The notes: a model not told the origin generated them from the sequence alone. A stretch of 64,000 bases of DNA from Blastococcus haudaquaticus (GCF_900230285.1 NZ_OCNK01000003.1:744001-808000); one strand, 5' to 3'. Shown: positions 40,918-50,495, counted from the stretch's first letter. Program-made: numbers and translations.

Positions 40918-42036
40918 GTGACCGACGTGCCGCCGCTCGACCTCTCCTCCGACGTGCTCGCGCTGACCCGGGCCCTGGTGGACGCGCCGTCGGTGTCGGG
41001 CTCGGAGGAGCCGCTCGCCGACGCGGTCGAGGCGGCGCTGCGCGGTCTCGGTGGCCTCGAGGTCGAGCGCGTCGGGAACTCGGTGCTGGCGCGCACCTCG
41101 CTGGGCCGGCCGTCGCGCGTCGTGCTGGCCGGCCACCTGGACACCGTCCCCATCGCCGACAACGTGCCCTCCGACCTGCGGGAAGTCGACGGGTTACAGC
41201 GGCTGTACGGATGTGGCACCAGTGACATGAAGGCCGGCGACGCGGTCATGCTGCGGGTGGCCGGCAGGTTCGGCGTCCCCGGTGCCGAACCGGCGCACGA
41301 CCTCACGTTCGTCTTCTACGACAACGAGGAGGTCGAGGCCGTGAAGAACGGCCTCGGCCGGGTCGCCCGCGAGCGGCGGGGCTGGCTCTACGGCGACCTG
41401 GCGATCCTGCTCGAGCCCACCGACGGCGAGATCGAGGGCGGCTGCCAGGGGACGCTGCGGGCCCGGCTGGAGACGACGGGCCGCCGGGCGCACAGTGCCC
41501 GCAGCTGGCTCGGGGTCAACGCGGTGCACGGTCTGGCCAGCGCGCTGGCGACGCTGGCCGCGTACGAGGCCCGCGAGGTCGAGATCGACGGGCTGACCTA
41601 CCGGGAGGGCCTCAACGCGGTCGGGGTGTCCGGCGGCGTCGCCGGCAACGTGATCCCCGACGAGGCGTCCCTCACCGTCAACTTCCGCTACGCGCCGGAC
41701 CGGGACGAGGACGCCGCGGAGGCGCACGTCCGCGAGGTGTTCGCCGAGGCGCTGGCGGACGGCGTGACCCTGACCGTCACCGACAACGCCGGTGGTGCCA
41801 TGCCCGGCCTGTCCGAGCCCGCCGCGGCGGCGTTCGTGGCGGCCGTCGGCCGGCCGGCGCGGGCCAAGCTCGGCTGGACCGACGTCGCTCGTTTTGCCGC
41901 CTTCGGCATCCCTGCGGTCAACTACGGGCCCGGCGATCCCCAGCTGGCCCACACCCGTGAGGAACACGTCCTCGTCGACCGGCTCCAGCCGGCCGAGGAC
42001 GCCCTGATCGCCTACCTGTCCGGGAGTCCCGCATGA
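40918..42036 (+). CDS. dapE: Succinyl-diaminopimelate desuccinylase DapE
   Basis: A 372-residue di-zinc M20 peptidase-family enzyme that releases succinate to give L,L-diaminopimelate. Metal-site motifs are [21 protein letters not shown] and FYDNEEVEA, and the dimerisation domain occupies about 180-290. GTG 40918 is preceded by TAGGCT with no ribosome-binding site, so it is probably leaderless. Its stop overlaps the ATG of the LOG-family gene (ATGA). With dapC and dapD it gives three enzymes of the succinylase pathway within 6 kb. Confidence 0.94.
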   Translation: MTDVPPLDLSSDVLALTRALVDAPSVSGSEEPLADAVEAALRGLGGLEVERVGNSVLARTSLGRPSRVVLAGHLDTVPIADNVPSDLREVDGLQRLYGCGTSDMKAGDAVMLRVAGRFGVPGAEPAHDLTFVFYDNEEVEAVKNGLGRVARERRGWLYGDLAILLEPTDGEIEGGCQGTLRARLETTGRRAHSARSWLGVNAVHGLASALATLAAYEAREVEIDGLTYREGLNAVGVSGGVAGNVIPDEASLTVNFRYAPDRDEDAAEAHVREVFAEALADGVTLTVTDNAGGAMPGLSEPAAAAFVAAVGRPARAKLGWTDVARFAAFGIPAVNYGPGDPQLAHTREEHVLVDRLQPAEDALIAYLSGSPA

Positions 42037-42893
42037 CCGTTCCGCCGACCCCGCCCGCGTCCGACGCGCCGCTGCCCGACGGGCGCCGTCCGCGCCCCAC
42101 CCGGCACCGCGGCCCCGTGGTCCTCCGCGGCGGCGAGCCGTCGGCGCAGGAGCAGGACTCGACGACGGACCAGCGGCTGCTGGACCGGCGCGGGCCGAGC
42201 GACTGGGTGCACACCGATCCGTGGCGCGTGCTCCGGATCCAGAGCGAGTTTGTCGAGGGCTTCGGCCTGCTCGCCGAGCTGCCCCGCGCGGTCAGCGTCT
42301 TCGGCAGCGCCCGCACGCCGCGCGACCACCCGCACTACGCCGCTGGGGTGGCCATCGGCGCCGCGCTCGCCCAGGCCGGGTACGCGGTCATCACCGGTGG
42401 GGGACCGGGGGCGATGGAGGCGGCCAACCGCGGCGCCTGCGAGGCCGGTGGCCTGTCGGTGGGCCTGGGCATCGAGCTGCCGTTCGAGCAGGACCTCAAC
42501 GAGTGGGTCGACGTCGGGATCGCCTTCCGCTATTTCTTCGTGCGCAAGACGATGTTCGTGAAGTACGCCCAGGCGTTCGTGATCCTCCCCGGCGGGTTCG
42601 GCACCCTCGACGAGCTGTTCGAGGCGCTGACCCTGGTGCAGACGCGCAAGGTGACCCGCTTCCCCGTCATCCTCTTCGGCAGCGAGTACTGGTCCGGTCT
42701 CCTCCAGTGGATCCGCACCACGCTGGCGGCCACCGGCACCATCAACGCCGCCGACCTCGACCTGATCACGGTGACCGACGACATCGGCGAGGTGATGTCG
42801 GTGATCCAGGCAGCCGACGCGGCCCGCCGGAGCGGGGACGGCGGTGGCGGCATGCAGCACGTCCCGGTCGAGCAGGGCCCGCTCGAGGCCTGA
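42033..42893 (+). CDS. LOG-family Rossmann-fold protein, TIGR00730
   Basis: A 286-residue protein with the lysine-decarboxylase-like LOG fold. The signatures are [14 protein letters not shown] and [12 protein letters not shown], used for nucleotide binding and hydrolysis in cytokinin-activating phosphoribohydrolases. A Pro/Arg-rich N-terminal extension of about 55 residues precedes the core. It is translationally coupled to dapE (ATGA) and abuts the DivIVA-domain gene (TGATG). From memory, a LOG-family gene is near dapE in mycobacteria too. The natural substrate is probably a nucleoside monophosphate. Confidence 0.9.
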   Translation: MTVPPTPPASDAPLPDGRRPRPTRHRGPVVLRGGEPSAQEQDSTTDQRLLDRRGPSDWVHTDPWRVLRIQSEFVEGFGLLAELPRAVSVFGSARTPRDHPHYAAGVAIGAALAQAGYAVITGGGPGAMEAANRGACEAGGLSVGLGIELPFEQDLNEWVDVGIAFRYFFVRKTMFVKYAQAFVILPGGFGTLDELFEALTLVQTRKVTRFPVILFGSEYWSGLLQWIRTTLAATGTINAADLDLITVTDDIGEVMSVIQAADAARRSGDGGGGMQHVPVEQGPLEA

Positions 42894-43294
42894 TGCTCTC
42901 GTTCGTCGCCTTCGTCCTGGGGGTCCTCGTCGTGGGCGCCCTGCTGTTCCTCGGCGCCTCGCTGCTCCTGGGCCGAGGGGAGACGCAGGAGCCGGCGGAC
43001 CCCGAGACGTCACCGGTCGTCCTGCCGGGCAGCCGGCCCGTCACCGGCGACGACGTCCGCGCACTGCAGCTGTCGGTCACGGCCCGCGGCTACCGCATGT
43101 CGGAGGTGGACTGGCTGATCGACCAGTTCGCCGCGGCCCTCGACGAGCGGGACGCGGAGATCGCGGGGCTCCGGGCGCCGCGGCAGGTGCATCCGGCGGC
43201 TCCCGGGCCGGCGAAGGAGGACGGGGAAGCGGTGGTCGACGACGGCGCCGTGCCCGCCGCAGTTCCCGACGACGAGGAGTTCCGCCGTGCCTGA
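42893..43294 (+). CDS. DivIVA-domain membrane protein
   Basis: A 133-residue protein with one N-terminal transmembrane helix (about 3-27) and a DivIVA-type motif VTARGYRMSEVDWLIDQFAAA (about 63-83), then an Ala/Pro/Asp-rich tail. DivIVA domains form coiled coils that locate growth or division machinery in actinobacteria. The short form here lacks the long coiled coil of Wag31. Its ATG overlaps the LOG-gene stop by one base, and its end overlaps the SRPBCC gene by 8 bp. Confidence 0.8.
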   Translation: MLSFVAFVLGVLVVGALLFLGASLLLGRGETQEPADPETSPVVLPGSRPVTGDDVRALQLSVTARGYRMSEVDWLIDQFAAALDERDAEIAGLRAPRQVHPAAPGPAKEDGEAVVDDGAVPAAVPDDEEFRRA

Positions 43295-43739
43295 ACTGGT
43301 CGAACGGGTCGACGTCGACGCGCCGCCCGAGAAGGTCTGGGCGACGCTCACCGACTGGGCGAGCCAGGGTGAGTGGATGCTGGCCACCGACGTCGAGACC
43401 GTCGGTGGGCCGGCGCAGGGCCTGCACGGGCGGCTCGCCGCCCGCACCGGGATCCCGCTGCCGAACGGGCGGCACCTCGGGGTGCTCGACACGATGATCA
43501 TCACCGTGTGGGATCCGCCCCGGCGGGTGGAGGTCCAGCACACCGGCCGGCTGATCCGCGGCCCGGGCATCTTCGAGATCGAGCCGCGCGGCGACGGTTC
43601 GACCTTCGTGTGGACCGAGCGGCTCTACCTGCCCTACGGGTACGTCGGCGTCGTCGGCTGGTTCCTGGTCCGGCCGTTCGCCCTGTTCGGCATCCGGAAG
43701 TCGCTGAAGCGGTTCGCCGCCGTGGCCGCCCGGGGCTGA
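43287..43739 (+). CDS. SRPBCC family protein
   Basis: A 150-residue protein with the SRPBCC/polyketide-cyclase-like helix-grip fold. It begins ELVERVDVDAPPEKVWATL, continues with paired strands and ends in a long helix (FGIRKSLKRFAAVA). GTG 43287 has GAGGAG upstream and lies inside the 3' end of the DivIVA-domain gene. The ligand is unknown. It is the last of a tightly packed run dapE-LOG-DivIVA-SRPBCC. Confidence 0.87.
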   Translation: MPELVERVDVDAPPEKVWATLTDWASQGEWMLATDVETVGGPAQGLHGRLAARTGIPLPNGRHLGVLDTMIITVWDPPRRVEVQHTGRLIRGPGIFEIEPRGDGSTFVWTERLYLPYGYVGVVGWFLVRPFALFGIRKSLKRFAAVAARG

Positions 43740-43840
43740 GGCCCCGCCCTGCCGCAGCTGCACGATCCCTCGTCGCCCGGGCGTCGCGGGCGACCCGCCG
43801 TGGGCGAGGATGCCGGGGTGACGACGGTGGTGGGGCGGCC

Positions 43841-44746
43841 GTGAGCCGTCGCGGCTGGGCGCTGTTCCTGGCGATGTCGGTGATCTGGGGCGTCCCGTAC
43901 CTGCTGATCAAGGTGGCGGTCGACGAGGTCTCCCCGGAGATGCTGGTCTTCGTGCGCTGCGTGGTCGGAGCGGCGCTGCTGCTGCCCTGGACCATCGCCA
44001 AGGGGCAGCTCCGGCCGGCGCTGCGGCACTGGCGGGCCCTGCTGCTGTTCACCGTGCTGGAGATGGCCGGCCCCTGGTTCCTCATCGCCTACGCCGAGGG
44101 CTCGCTGTCCAGTTCGCTGACCGGCCTGCTGGTCGCGGGTGTCCCCTTCGTCGCCGCCCTCGCCGCGCGCATCGCGGGGGAGGACGACCGGCTGACCCCC
44201 GTCCGGATCCTGGGCATGGCGATCGGGGTCGTCGGCATCGGTGTCCTGCTCGGCCTCGACATCGACGGCGCCCAGCTCCTGCCCTTGCTGGCGATCGCCC
44301 TGGTGCTGATCGGCTACGCCACCGGCCCCCTCGTCGTCACCAAGGCGCTGCCCGAGGTGCCCGGTGTCGCCGCCAGCTCCATCGCCCTGTTCGTCACCGC
44401 GGTCGTCTACGCACCGTTCGCCCTGCCGCAGACCGGCGACCTCACCCGGCTGTCGTCACCGGCGTGGCTCTCGCTGGTCGGACTCGGCGTCGTCTGCACC
44501 GCGCTGGCCCTGGCGCTGTTCTTCACGCTCATCCGGGAGGTGGGACCGCAACGGGCGCTGGTGATCACTTTCGTCAACCCGGCCGTCGCCGTCCTGCTCG
44601 GGGTGGCCCTGCTGGACGAGCCCTTCACGCTCGGCATCGCGATCGGGCTCCCGCTGGTCCTGGTCGGCTGCGTGCTGGCCACCCGGCGCAGCCCGGCCCG
44701 CACGGATTCGTCGGAGCTCCGCGACGTCGACTCCGCCGTGCCCTGA
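43841..44746 (+). CDS. EamA/DMT-family transporter
   Basis: A 301-residue membrane protein with ten hydrophobic segments arranged as two EamA repeats (about 5-135 and 150-285). The N-terminal FLAMSVIWGVPYLLIKVAV and the second-repeat motif ITFVNPAVAVLLGVALLDEP are typical. Family members export or exchange metabolites such as amino acids; the substrate is not predictable. GTG 43841 is the only reasonable start and lacks a strong ribosome-binding site. Confidence 0.88.
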   Translation: MSRRGWALFLAMSVIWGVPYLLIKVAVDEVSPEMLVFVRCVVGAALLLPWTIAKGQLRPALRHWRALLLFTVLEMAGPWFLIAYAEGSLSSSLTGLLVAGVPFVAALAARIAGEDDRLTPVRILGMAIGVVGIGVLLGLDIDGAQLLPLLAIALVLIGYATGPLVVTKALPEVPGVAASSIALFVTAVVYAPFALPQTGDLTRLSSPAWLSLVGLGVVCTALALALFFTLIREVGPQRALVITFVNPAVAVLLGVALLDEPFTLGIAIGLPLVLVGCVLATRRSPARTDSSELRDVDSAVP

Positions 44747-44789
44747 CCCCCGCCTGCCGTGACCCCCCGGCGCTGTCGGAGGCGCGCGC

Positions 44790-44795
44790 TAGCGT
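44790..44795 (+). promoter_or_regulatory. tag: -10 box of the tag gene
   Basis: TAGCGT, 7 nt before GTG 44803, with no ribosome-binding site between them; leaderless configuration. Confidence 0.6.
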
Positions 44796-44802
44796 CCGCC
44801 CC

Positions 44803-45363
44803 GTGGACGACGACCGGACCCGGTGCGGATGGGCGACCAGCGCCCCCGAGTACGTGCGCTACCACGACGAGGAGTGGGGCACCCCCCTGTACGGGGACGA
44901 CGCCCTGTTCGAGCGGCTGTCCCTCGAGGCATTCCAGTCCGGTCTCTCCTGGATCACCATCCTGCGCAAGCGGCCCGCATTCCGGGCGGCCTTCGCGGGC
45001 TTCGCCATCGACGCCGTCGCGGAGTTCGGCGACGAGGACGAGGCCCGCCTGATGGCCGATGCCGGGATCGTCCGCAACCGGGCCAAGATCGCCGCTGCGG
45101 TGCGCAACGCGCGGGCGGCGCAGCAGCTGCCGGAGGGGCTGTCCGTGCTCCTGTGGTCCTTCGCGCCGGCCGGTCCCCGGGCCCGCCCCGCGACGCTCGA
45201 CGACGTGCCCGCGACCAGTCCTGAGTCGGTGGCGATGGCCAAGGAGCTCAAGCGCCGGGGCTTCGCCTTCGTCGGGCCGACGACGGCCTACGCCCTCATG
45301 CAGGCGACCGGGATGGTCGACGACCACGTCGCCGACTGCTTCCGAGCCGGCGCGGGAGGGTGA
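44803..45363 (+). CDS. tag: DNA-3-methyladenine glycosylase I
   Basis: A 186-residue base-excision repair enzyme that removes 3-methyladenine. The N-terminal RCGWATSAPEYVRYHDEEWG provides the zinc-binding Cys and His, LEAFQSGLSWITILRKR holds the catalytic-pocket Glu and Trp, and the C-terminal DDHVADC supplies the remaining zinc ligands. Length agrees with E. coli Tag. GTG 44803 is leaderless, with TAGCGT 7 nt upstream. It is followed after 125 bp by the DUF3117 gene, an order I also recall from mycobacteria. Confidence 0.94.
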   Translation: MDDDRTRCGWATSAPEYVRYHDEEWGTPLYGDDALFERLSLEAFQSGLSWITILRKRPAFRAAFAGFAIDAVAEFGDEDEARLMADAGIVRNRAKIAAAVRNARAAQQLPEGLSVLLWSFAPAGPRARPATLDDVPATSPESVAMAKELKRRGFAFVGPTTAYALMQATGMVDDHVADCFRAGAGG

Positions 45364-45488
45364 CCCGCGGGGGGCTCATGTTGGACGGACGCGGGTCATA
45401 CGGGATCATTGGTGCAGAGCGCACAGCAGCGACCGACGCCACACCCCTTCTGCTCCGGCAGAGGAGTGGGCCGATGAAGGAGGCACGC

Positions 45489-45656
45489 ATGGCGGCCATG
45501 AAGCCGCGCACGGGTGAAGGTCCCCTCGAGGTCACCAAGGAGGGGCGCGGCCTGGTCATGCGCGTACCGCTCGAGGGAGGCGGTCGCCTGGTCGTCGAGC
45601 TGTCGCCCGACGAGGCGGCGGCGCTGTCGGAGGCACTGAAGGGCGCGACCAGCTGA
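45489..45656 (+). CDS. DUF3117 protein
   Basis: A 55-residue protein nearly invariant across actinobacteria. It begins MAAMKPRTGEGPLEVTKEGR, continues with VPLEGGGRLVVELSPDEA and ends EALKGATS. ATG 45489 has AAGGAGG 5 nt upstream, a near-perfect ribosome-binding site that is unusual in this window and suggests high expression. The function is unknown. Its stop lies in CTGA, and an in-frame CTG there opens a frame leading into pepA. Confidence 0.92.
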   Translation: MAAMKPRTGEGPLEVTKEGRGLVMRVPLEGGGRLVVELSPDEAAALSEALKGATS

Positions 45657-45742
45657 ACACTGCCGCGAGTCTGCCCACGGGCAGCCCCGCGAACGACTCG
45701 GCCCCGGCCGTCGGCAGCTCGCCGGCGACCGGGGCCGCGCCG

Positions 45743-47263
45743 TTGCCGCGGGTCGAGATCCTGTCGGAGGTCCCCGCGCTCGGGCCCGACGACGTCCTCG
45801 CCGTGCCCGTCGGGACCGGTGGCGCGCTGCCGGCCTGGCTGAACGCCTCGGCGTCGGCCCCGCCGGTGAGCCCCGAGCTGCTGACCGGCGCACTGGCCGA
45901 CACCGGCAACAAGGGGTCCGCCGGCGCGGTCACCAACATCCCGGTCGCCGGACGCCGCCCGCGCAGCGTCGTCGCCGTCGGGATCGGCGAGGGCACCCTG
46001 CCCGACCTCCGGAGCTACGTCGCCACCGCGGTGCGCCGGGCGCAGACCCTGGCCGAGCACGGTGCCCGTCGGCTCGTCCTCCCCGTGGACAGCACGGTGG
46101 CACCGGCCGGAGCCGTGGAGGTCCGTGCGGCCGTCGAGGCCGTGCTGTTGTCGGGTTACCGGTTCCGGGAGCTCTCCCGCCCGCATCCGCCGCGGCTCGA
46201 GACGGTCACCGTCGTCGCCGCGGACGCCGGCGATCCCGCCGTCGCCGAGGCGGCGGACAGCGGCCGGGTCACGGCCGAGGCGGTCGCCTGGGCCCGCGAT
46301 CTGATCAACACCCCCAGCAACGTGAAGAACCCCGCCTGGCTCGCCGCGCAGGCGGTCGAGCGGCTGGCCCCGCTGCCGCACGTGACGGTGCGGGTCCTGG
46401 AGGTCGACGAGCTGCGCGCGGGCGGGTTCGGCGGGGTGCTCGCCGTCGGCGGCGGGTCGGCGTCCCCGCCGTGCGTCGTCGTGGCCACCTACCGGCACCC
46501 GGAGGCCCCGTCGGGGCATCCGGTCCTCGTGGGCAAGGGCATCACCTTCGACACCGGTGGTCTGTCGATCAAGCCCAACGCCGGCATGCGCGAGATGAAG
46601 ACCGACATGGCCGGCGGTGCCGCCGTCCTGGCGGTCGTCGAGGCGGCCGCGCGGCTGGAGCTGCCGGTCGCGGTGACCGCGGTCGTCCCGGCGGCCGAGA
46701 ACGCCGTCTCCGGGTCCTCGTACCGGCCGGCCGACGTCGTCCGGCACGTGGGTGGGCGGACCACCGAGGTCCTCAACACCGACGCCGAGGGCCGCATGGT
46801 GCTCGCCGACGGGCTCGCCTTCGCCCGCCTGGAGCTCGGTGCGACCGTGCTCGTCGACGTCGCGACCCTGACCGGGGCGATGAAGGTGGCGCTCGGCGCG
46901 CGGACGGCCGGTCTGTTCGCCACGAGCGACGGTCTCGCCGACGCCCTGCGGACGGCGGGGGCGCAGGCGGGCGAGCAGTCGTGGCGGATGCCGCTGCTCG
47001 AGGAGCACCGCGACCTGCTCGACAGCGACGTGGCGGACGCCAACAACGCGCCCGGGAACCCCGGTGGGACGACCGCCGCGCTCTTCCTGCAGCCGTTCGC
47101 CGGCGACCTGCCGTGGGCCCACTTCGACGTCGCCGGCCCGGCGCGGGCCGGCTCCGACGACGCCGAGGTGGTCAAGGGCGGTACCGGCTTCGGCGTCCGC
47201 ACGCTCCTGCACTGGCTGGAGGCCGGCGCGCCGGTGGACGAGGTCGACACGGTCCTGGACTGA
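45743..47263 (+). CDS. pepA: Leucyl aminopeptidase PepA, M17 family
   Basis: A 506-residue di-zinc aminopeptidase that trims N-terminal residues from peptides. The catalytic Lys lies in LVGKGITFDTGGLSIKP, and the Arg and metal-binding residues lie in NTDAEGRMVLADGL. The hexamer-type N-terminal domain covers about 1-165. TTG 45743 is the annotated start, but the frame is open back to a CTG at 45653 that overlaps the DUF3117 stop, so up to 30 more residues are possible. A hairpin follows directly after the stop. Confidence 0.93.
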   Translation: MPRVEILSEVPALGPDDVLAVPVGTGGALPAWLNASASAPPVSPELLTGALADTGNKGSAGAVTNIPVAGRRPRSVVAVGIGEGTLPDLRSYVATAVRRAQTLAEHGARRLVLPVDSTVAPAGAVEVRAAVEAVLLSGYRFRELSRPHPPRLETVTVVAADAGDPAVAEAADSGRVTAEAVAWARDLINTPSNVKNPAWLAAQAVERLAPLPHVTVRVLEVDELRAGGFGGVLAVGGGSASPPCVVVATYRHPEAPSGHPVLVGKGITFDTGGLSIKPNAGMREMKTDMAGGAAVLAVVEAAARLELPVAVTAVVPAAENAVSGSSYRPADVVRHVGGRTTEVLNTDAEGRMVLADGLAFARLELGATVLVDVATLTGAMKVALGARTAGLFATSDGLADALRTAGAQAGEQSWRMPLLEEHRDLLDSDVADANNAPGNPGGTTAALFLQPFAGDLPWAHFDVAGPARAGSDDAEVVKGGTGFGVRTLLHWLEAGAPVDEVDTVLD

Positions 47264-47264
47264 C

Positions 47265-47296
47265 CGGTGGTGGCGGCCCGTGGGCCGCCACCACCG
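47265..47296. terminator. Hairpin terminator between pepA and the convergent DinB-like gene
   Basis: A perfect 15-bp inverted repeat (47265-47279 and 47282-47296) separated by only two bases, so the real loop must open to four or more. It lies exactly between the two stop codons and serves both genes. Confidence 0.82.
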
Positions 47297-47809
47297 CTAC
47301 TCCCCGGTGACGCCGTCGATCGCTTCGCGGAGCAGGTCGGCATGGCCGGCGTGCCGTGCGGTCTCCTCGATCATGTGCAGCAGCACCCAGCGCAGGTCCC
47401 AGCGGTCGCCGGTGCGGGTGGACGTCTCGACGGACAGCTCGTCGAGGCTCGGCGCCGCGGCGACGATCTCGCGGCTGCGGGCGCACGCGTCGGCGTACCG
47501 CCTCCGCAGCTCCTCCGGTGTCAGGTCGACGGCGGTGCGGAACTCGTGGTCCGGATCGGCGTGCCAGTCGACGCCGGCCCAGATCTCGTCCTCCGGATGT
47601 CCGGCGAACCGGACCCGGAACCAGGAGTCCTCCACCAGCGCGAGGTGGTTGATCAGCCCGGCCAGCGTCAGCGAGGACGACGGGATGGTCTGCGCGAGCT
47701 GCCCGGCGGTCAGCCCCTCGGCCTTGAGGAGCAGCGTCTCGCGCTGGTAGTCGAGGAAGCCGCAGAGCAGGTCGCGTTCGGAACCGGAGTCCGGCGGGTC
47801 GCTGCGCAC
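47297..47809 (-). CDS. DinB-like metalloenzyme-fold protein, DUF664
   Basis: A 170-residue four-helix-bundle protein of the DinB/DUF664 family. The histidines in LAGLINHLALVEDSW, VLLHMIEETARHAGHADLLRE are placed as in the metal triad of DinB-like proteins. Relatives include mycothiol- and bacillithiol-dependent enzymes, which is notable beside mycothiol synthesis, but the substrate here is unknown. GTG 47809 was chosen because GAGG lies 8 nt upstream; further upstream sequence is not conserved-looking. Confidence 0.85.
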   Translation of the reverse strand: MRSDPPDSGSERDLLCGFLDYQRETLLLKAEGLTAGQLAQTIPSSSLTLAGLINHLALVEDSWFRVRFAGHPEDEIWAGVDWHADPDHEFRTAVDLTPEELRRRYADACARSREIVAAAPSLDELSVETSTRTGDRWDLRWVLLHMIEETARHAGHADLLREAIDGVTGE

Positions 47810-47907
47810 CGCGACAGCCTCGCACCGGGTGCTGACATCGCGCGGCCGGGTCTGGTGCGCGGCAGCGGTGGTCGCGAGAGTGGTTGCCGGCGGACGAGGA
47901 GGCCGGC

Positions 47908-48945
47908 ATGGCGCGGATGATCGAGGCACCTGCCCTCTGGAAGGTGCTGCGGACGGGCAACCTCCGCGCCCGGCTGCGGGCGACCCGGGACGGTGTGGCC
48001 GCCCTCCGGCTGCACGTCGCCGGTGCGGCCATCGGAACCGGCGTCCTCGACGCGCTGGCGGCCGGGAGCGCCACGACCGATGAGCTGGCGCGCCAGATAC
48101 GCGTCGCCGACGAGGCGCTGCTGGGCGCCTTCCTGCGGGTCGTGGCCTCGACCGGGCTCGTCCGCGGCGACAAGGGACAGGGGCCCTGGCGGCTCACCGA
48201 GAAGGGCCGCGCCGCGATCGACGACCCCTTGGTGCGGGCCTCCTACGAGGGCTTCCCGGGCTTCCACACGGCGCTCTACCGCGAGCTCGGACCGCTGCTG
48301 GCCGGTGGGCCGCCCCGCCGGGACATCGCCGAGCAGGGCGAGCTCATCGCGCGGCTGTCCGGTGGGTTCGAGCCCCTGGTCCTCGGCGTGCTGCGCCGCG
48401 CCGTCGCGGAGCACGCACCGCAGCGGGTGCTCGATGTGGGCTGCGGAGCGGCGCTGGAGCTCGCCATGATGCTGGAGGCAGCGCCGCAGGCGCGGGGCGT
48501 CGGCATCGACATGGACGCGGGCGCCATTGAGCTGGCCAGTCGAACGCTGGCCGACCGAGGTCTCGCCGGGCGCGCGCAGGTGCTGCACTCGGATGTCCGC
48601 GATGCTCTGACCGCCTCGGACGCGCTCGCCGAGCCGTTCGACTTCGCGCTGCTCGCCAACGTCCTCTACTACCTGCCGATGGGCGAGCGGGCGGGCTTCC
48701 TGCGGGGCATCGCCGACCGGCTGGCCCCCGGCGGTGTGCTGTTCCTCGTCACGACCGTGGCCGCGCCGCAGTTCTTCAGCCGCCACTTCGACCTGCTGCT
48801 CCAGGCGCAGGAGGGGCAGATGGAGCTGTCCGACGCCGCAACCCTGACCGACCAGCTGACCCAGGCAGGCCTCGTGGCCGGACGGCCGAAGCCGGTCGCC
48901 GTGGGCACTCCGCTCGTCACCGTCACCGCGACCCGTCCTGGCTGA
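47908..48945 (+). CDS. SAM-dependent methyltransferase with winged-helix N-terminal domain
   Basis: A 345-residue class I methyltransferase. Residues 20-105 look like the dimerisation/winged-helix domain of O-methyltransferases (LDALAAGSATTDELARQIRV, then WRLTEKGRAAID). The Rossmann core follows, with motif I LDVGCGAALELAMM (about 178-191), motif II GVGIDMD and a catalytic-region LANVLYYLP. ATG 47908 has GAGGAGG 5 nt upstream. It is 12 bp from the convergent CrtI-like gene. The acceptor is unknown. Confidence 0.88.
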   Translation: MARMIEAPALWKVLRTGNLRARLRATRDGVAALRLHVAGAAIGTGVLDALAAGSATTDELARQIRVADEALLGAFLRVVASTGLVRGDKGQGPWRLTEKGRAAIDDPLVRASYEGFPGFHTALYRELGPLLAGGPPRRDIAEQGELIARLSGGFEPLVLGVLRRAVAEHAPQRVLDVGCGAALELAMMLEAAPQARGVGIDMDAGAIELASRTLADRGLAGRAQVLHSDVRDALTASDALAEPFDFALLANVLYYLPMGERAGFLRGIADRLAPGGVLFLVTTVAAPQFFSRHFDLLLQAQEGQMELSDAATLTDQLTQAGLVAGRPKPVAVGTPLVTVTATRPG

Positions 48946-48957
48946 GGCCCGGGTGCG

Positions 48958-50460
48958 TCACGCCGGCCCGACGAGCCCCGCGACGATCTCGGCCGACAGG
49001 GTCACCAGGGGAAGGCCGCCGCCCGGGTGGGCCGATCCGCCGACGAGGAAGAGCCCCGGCACCGGCGACGCGTTCGCCGGGCGGAGGAACGCGGCGCGCG
49101 CCCCGTTGCTCGAGGAGCCGTAGATGGAGCCGCCGACGCTCCCGGTGGCGCGGCCCAGGTCGGCGGGCGTCCGGACCTCGCACCAGCGCAGCCGGGCGCG
49201 GACGTCCAGGCCGCGCCGCGCCAGCACGGCGAGCAGATCGGCCGCGTACCGGTCGGCCAGTCCGGGCTCGTCCCAGTCGACCCCCCGCTCCGGGTCGTGC
49301 CGGGGCGCGTTCACCAGGACGAACCACGACTCGCTGTCCTCGTCGGGACGCAGCGCCGGGTCGTCGGGCGCGCTGACGTAGACCGTCGGGTCGGGGACCG
49401 GCCGGGGCGACCCGCGCAAGGGGCCGGTGCCGAACACCGCGTCGAACTCGGCGTCGTAGTCGTCCGGGAAGAAGACCGTGTGGTGCGCCAGCCCGGGGGT
49501 CCGGCCGCGGAGGGCGAGCAGCAGCACCACGCCCGACAGCGAGGGGGTGGCACTCGCGAGGTCGCGGCGCGGCCCGCGCGTGCGCCGGTCGGGTGGCAGC
49601 AGGTCGCCGTACAGGCCGGACGCGTCGACGCCGGAGACGACGACGTCGGCCGGCAGCCGCTCCCCGCCGTCGAGCTCCACGCCCGCGGCCCGGCCGCCCT
49701 CGACGAGCACCCGCCGGACCCGGCTCGCGGTGCGCAGCACGGCCCCGGCCCTAGTGGCCCGTTCCCCCACCGCCAGGGCGAGCCGGTGCAGCCCGCCGCG
49801 GACGTACCAGGAGCCGAACGCCTGCTCGGCGTACGGCACCGTGGCCAGCACCGCCGGTGCGCGCCGGGGGTCGGAACCGGAGTAGGTCGCGTAGCGGTCG
49901 AGCAGCATCCGCAGCCGGACGTCCGACAGCTGCCGCTCGCCGATCCCGCGCAGCGTCTGCCAGGGCGCGATCGTCGCGACGTCCGCGGGGCTGCGGGCGA
50001 GCCGGGCAAGGGTGGCCGCACCCCGCAGCGGCGTGCGCAGGAACGGCTGCTCGCTGATCCGCCACATCGCCTCGGCACGCGCCATCAGTGCCGTCCACTC
50101 GGCGCCGGAGCCGTTCCCCAGCGCCTGCTCCAGCGCATCGGGGACGGCTCCGGGGGTGCCGGGCACGTCCACCCGGGTGCCGTCGGCGAAGCGGTAGGCG
50201 ACGGCGGGGTCGAGGCGGACGAGGTCGACCTGGTCCTCGAGCCGGGCACCGGTGGCCGCGAACAGGTCGCGGTAGACCTGCGGCATGGTCACCAGGCTCG
50301 GGCCGGTGTCGAACACGTGGCCGTCGCGCTCGTAGCGGCCGAGCTTGCCGCCCACCTGCTCCGCCTGCTCCAGCACGGTCACGGCGTGGCCGGCCGCCGC
50401 CAGTCGTGCGGCCGTCGCGAGCCCGCCCAGGCCTGCACCCACGACCACGACCCGAGCCAC
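48958..50460 (-). CDS. Phytoene-desaturase-family FAD oxidoreductase, CrtI-like
   Basis: A 500-residue flavoprotein. The N-terminal dinucleotide motif is VVVVGAGLGGLATAARLAAA, followed by EQAEQVGGKLGRYERDGHVF and DTGPSLVTMP, which are standard CrtI features. The C-terminal FAD motif GLFLVGGSAHPGGGLPLV is also typical. CrtI members desaturate, oxidise or isomerise carotenoids. No crtE or crtB is nearby, so the exact step is open. GTG 50460 has TACCGT 6 nt upstream and no ribosome-binding site, consistent with a leaderless gene. Confidence 0.88.
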   Translation of the reverse strand: MARVVVVGAGLGGLATAARLAAAGHAVTVLEQAEQVGGKLGRYERDGHVFDTGPSLVTMPQVYRDLFAATGARLEDQVDLVRLDPAVAYRFADGTRVDVPGTPGAVPDALEQALGNGSGAEWTALMARAEAMWRISEQPFLRTPLRGAATLARLARSPADVATIAPWQTLRGIGERQLSDVRLRMLLDRYATYSGSDPRRAPAVLATVPYAEQAFGSWYVRGGLHRLALAVGERATRAGAVLRTASRVRRVLVEGGRAAGVELDGGERLPADVVVSGVDASGLYGDLLPPDRRTRGPRRDLASATPSLSGVVLLLALRGRTPGLAHHTVFFPDDYDAEFDAVFGTGPLRGSPRPVPDPTVYVSAPDDPALRPDEDSESWFVLVNAPRHDPERGVDWDEPGLADRYAADLLAVLARRGLDVRARLRWCEVRTPADLGRATGSVGGSIYGSSSNGARAAFLRPANASPVPGLFLVGGSAHPGGGLPLVTLSAEIVAGLVGPA

Positions 50461-50466
50461 CCCGTC

Positions 50467-50472
50467 ACGGTA
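50467..50472 (-). promoter_or_regulatory. Candidate -10 box of the CrtI-like gene
   Basis: TACCGT on the minus strand, 6 nt before GTG 50460. Confidence 0.5.
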
Positions 50473-50495
50473 GCCGCGGTGCGGCGCGGGCCGCG

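Noticed and set aside
45296-47212. Minus-strand open frame of over 630 codons
   Set aside because: Antisense shadow of pepA; the protein has no recognisable fold.
47908-50460. Carotenoid biosynthesis cluster (methyltransferase plus CrtI-like gene)
   Set aside because: The two genes are convergent, and no crtE, crtB or cyclase is present. Neighbourhood alone does not make a pathway.
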